Below the pieces are notes generated by a model. It was not told where the DNA came from, ran no database searches, and worked only from the letters and a program-made list of their open reading frames with translations. This document shows, in pieces, positions 11,659 to 13,838 of a stretch of DNA of 13,838 nucleotides; position 1 is the first letter of the stretch; each line of letters opens with the position of its first letter. The stretch is from Gammaproteobacteria bacterium (GTDB lineage Bacteria; Pseudomonadota; Gammaproteobacteria; Xanthomonadales; Marinicellaceae): positions 1 to 13,838 of the forward strand of contig JAUHXW010000043.1 of NCBI GenBank assembly GCA_030426705.1, given 5' to 3'. Both the position numbers and the translations under genes were made by a program.

Positions 11659-13838
11659 TTACCTCGGCCTGGTTGGTTCGCTGGAGATTCTGACCAGATC
11701 GGTTTGATTCAAATCCCACCCTCCGGATAAAGGCGTAGGCCAGATAAAATCGCTGCTCCAATAGGGTTGGTTGGACAAATCAAAATTCATTGTTCCCGAT
11801 GATTCCAATCGATAATCACTTTCTCCACTGCAAGTTGGGCATAAAGTGTCACTGAAAAACGTATTCATGTTGAACTCAAAAGGTTGAAAGCCTTCAGCCA
11901 CATCGCTGATGACCCATCTGGGTTCGCCATCATCATCGTAAATAAAGGGTATGACTACAGTTTTGTCACCATTGTTGATGACTGCTGTGCCCCAGCCTGG
12001 TGCATCTGGTCGGGTCCACATGCCGGTGTAACTATCAACATCTGGTTCCAGGCTGAATTGTAACCATTGAATAGATTCCTCTCCTGAGTCCGGGCCGATT
12101 TGCCAACTCATCAGGGCCTCTCTTTCATTGCTGAATTCAAGGGTGATTTGACCTATTGTTTCAAAAGTCACCGTGCCGTCTTGGTGTTGTTTGGTTTTAA
12201 GTAAATCAGCTTCAAAGTCATGTCCAATCAGGAAATCAGCAGCGGTATACCAAATGGGGTTGCCATCATCATCGTATGTGAACCACAAAACCTGTAATCG
12301 GTTATTAAAAATACCGATGTTAAAGCCACGACCTGAGCTGGCGGGGTTGTACCAATTACCCGCATTGGGGCGCAACACTTTATCTGCATCCTCGTGAAAA
12401 CGATCCTGAAGTTGTGGCACAAGCAAGATTTTGTGCGGTTGGTCCAATCCAAAACCACTGACCAGTTCACCCAAAAACTCACCGCTTAAACCATCAAATT
12501 GTAAAATCACATTTTGATCACTGGCTGCCACCAATAGGCGGCCATCATTGGTGAGTTCTATGCCGGTTGGGTTTGAGTAGCCCAGGGCAATTAAATCAGC
12601 AAAAATACCGCCATAACTGCCCGTCTGAACATCTGTCATCAATAATTTATTGCGTCTTTGATCGGTATGAATCATCAAGCCATCATTGACCACAAAAGCG
12701 TAGGGATCGTGCAGCCAGGTTAAATTGGTATTGCCAATGGTATTAACTGTGGTTCCACTTTGAGAAATATTGAAGGCATTGGTGATTTGACTCAATACGT
12801 ACATCTGGTCGTTGTGCCAATACATATCAATGACATTTTCGGTATCATCTTCATCATCAGCCAACTCAGCAAATGTGCTTTCCTGTGGAAAGCGTGGGTT
12901 TTGCAGAAAATAATCACTGATAGTCGTTGAGCGGAGTTTTGACACGTATAGATGTGGACTGCCGTTTTGATAGCTGTGTTCGAGCGCCGTAGGAAAGCCG
13001 GTGCCAAGTTGTGCAGAGCCGTCTGAATAGGCTGGTAGGGTCAAGCTTGTAGTGCTGTCGCGGTTGAGTAAATCATGTGCGCGAACACTACTTGCTGATG
13101 AATAGTAAAGCATTTGTCTGGTTTGATCCAAAGCCATGTCCGATTGGAATGTGAGCAATCCATCGGTGGGAAGGATCTCAATACCTTTAGCCAATCCGGT
13201 TTGGGCATCAAATCGTAAAATCCGGTTGTTACCTACACTGATTACCAGCAGATCCTGTAGCGTATCTGAAACATCTGGAATACCATCATTGTCATCATCT
13301 GTTTCGCTGTTGTTACCAACACCATCAGCATCACTGTCAGCGCTTTCGGAGTTTTCGAACACAAAAGCATCGGCAGAATCACCGACGCCGTCCAAATCTG
13401 AGTCTTGGCTTTCACTATCATCCAAAGGAAAGGCATCCTGGTTATCGACGACACCATCGTTATCGTCATCGTTGTCAATTCTATTCCCTAAACCATCCTG
13501 GTCAGTGTCAAACTGCTCTGTGGCATCATTCGGAAAAGCATCACTGTTATTGCCAACACCATCACCATCACTATCGGTGGTTTCAGTGGCATCAAAAGGA
13601 AACTCGTCGGTATCATCAAGCACACCATCACCATCCATATCAGTTAAAATCAATGAGTAATCAGGTGGATTGGGGGCTGTTGAAACAGTTGACCTGTAAT
13701 CAGCAACCCAGCTTTTAAACTGGTTTATAACGCTGACATTGTCAGCAGTCCCAGGTATACCGCATGGACCTCCACCACACTGTATATTTGGATTGGAGAA
13801 GTAATCCAGCTCGAAGAAACGGTTTGGGTCACCCGTGC
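11659..13838 (-). CDS. Large secreted multidomain protein: TSP3 repeats, propeller-like region, paired WYNP region (5' partial)
   Basis: The frame is open to the right edge, so the N-terminus is missing; 725 residues are visible. The first visible part (about 13836-13690, with ELDYFSNPNIQCGGGPCG then TADNVSVINQF) resembles the segment that follows the active site in secreted metzincin zinc proteases, so a protease domain may lie outside the window. Five to six thrombospondin type 3 calcium-binding repeats follow (about 13645-13260, DSDGDGVGNNSDAFPND pattern). A beta-propeller-like region comes next (about 13250-12400, with LLVISVGNNRILRFD and a PTGIELTNDGRLLVAASDQN unit). The C-terminal region has a WYNPASSGRGFNIGIF copy (about 12360-12310) and a diverged MWTRPDAPGWGTAVI copy (about 12025-11985), each followed by a DDDG-turn and Trp-rich strands, and a CPTC pair near 11840. 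There is no C-terminal sorting tag. Secretion is inferred from domain content. An internal TTG at 13653 is not the real start. Confidence 0.85.
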   Translation of the reverse strand, partial: TGDPNRFFELDYFSNPNIQCGGGPCGIPGTADNVSVINQFKSWVADYRSTVSTAPNPPDYSLILTDMDGDGVLDDTDEFPFDATETTDSDGDGVGNNSDAFPNDATEQFDTDQDGLGNRIDNDDDNDGVVDNQDAFPLDDSESQDSDLDGVGDSADAFVFENSESADSDADGVGNNSETDDDNDGIPDVSDTLQDLLVISVGNNRILRFDAQTGLAKGIEILPTDGLLTFQSDMALDQTRQMLYYSSASSVRAHDLLNRDSTTSLTLPAYSDGSAQLGTGFPTALEHSYQNGSPHLYVSKLRSTTISDYFLQNPRFPQESTFAELADDEDDTENVIDMYWHNDQMYVLSQITNAFNISQSGTTVNTIGNTNLTWLHDPYAFVVNDGLMIHTDQRRNKLLMTDVQTGSYGGIFADLIALGYSNPTGIELTNDGRLLVAASDQNVILQFDGLSGEFLGELVSGFGLDQPHKILLVPQLQDRFHEDADKVLRPNAGNWYNPASSGRGFNIGIFNNRLQVLWFTYDDDGNPIWYTAADFLIGHDFEADLLKTKQHQDGTVTFETIGQITLEFSNEREALMSWQIGPDSGEESIQWLQFSLEPDVDSYTGMWTRPDAPGWGTAVINNGDKTVVIPFIYDDDGEPRWVISDVAEGFQPFEFNMNTFFSDTLCPTCSGESDYRLESSGTMNFDLSNQPYWSSDFIWPTPLSGGWDLNQTDLVRISSEPTRPR

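Noticed and set aside
13250..13650. TSP3-coding repeats as a CRISPR-like or satellite array
   Set aside because: The units are degenerate at DNA level and maintain one protein frame. They encode calcium-binding repeats and have no spacer/repeat structure.
13136..13660. Plus-strand 174-codon frame rich in Ser and Pro
   Set aside because: It is the complement of the Asp-rich TSP3 repeat region, whose regular codons keep the opposite frame open. It is a shadow, not a gene.

Overview
This 13.8 kb window looks like chromosomal DNA of a marine-type gammaproteobacterium. Coding DNA is moderately AT-rich. The gene families present (DUF3379 anti-sigma-like protein, oligopeptidase B, exosortase H, and thrombospondin-type-3 / 'WYNPxxSGRG' secreted proteins) are typical of Marinicella/Lysobacterales-like and Alteromonadales-like bacteria. 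The taxon is an inference. I see no phage, plasmid, transposase or CRISPR genes.

Left part (1-4269, all minus strand): in transcription order there is an OmpR-type response regulator, a sensor histidine kinase overlapping it, a 510-aa ankyrin-repeat protein (GTG start), a small ECF-like sigma factor, and the first 56 codons of a small unknown protein running off the left edge. Overlaps or very short spacing suggest one operon, with a possible break at the 64-nt kinase/ankyrin gap.

The 578-nt intergenic region 4270-4847 is the most unusual non-coding part. The response regulator leader appears to hold a promoter with an 11-bp-spaced TTAAC repeat, then a strong intrinsic terminator that lies before the gene it should express. 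The 3' arm of that terminator is also perfectly complementary over 9 nt to the Shine-Dalgarno region of the regulator. This is the layout of a riboregulator or attenuator. Further right, about 4530-4800 is a GC-rich (about 56%), hairpin-rich block that looks like a dispersed intergenic repeat.

Middle (4848-8071): an exosortase H-like membrane transpeptidase on the plus strand converges with an orphan HPt phosphotransfer protein. The HPt reading frame follows, in the same frame, the stop codon of a 762-aa outer-membrane protein (barrel-like region, OmpA peptidoglycan-binding domain, three Ig/cadherin-like repeats).

Right part (8072-13838): an ECF sigma factor with its DUF3379 membrane anti-sigma candidate (4-nt overlap), a divergently transcribed lipoprotein oligopeptidase B, a shared terminator-like hairpin, and a large secreted multidomain protein (5' end outside the window) with calcium-binding TSP3 repeats, a beta-propeller-like region and a C-terminal paired 'GxWYNP' region. 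The overall theme is envelope and surface biology with dense regulation: one two-component pair, one HPt, two sigma factors and one anti-sigma candidate.
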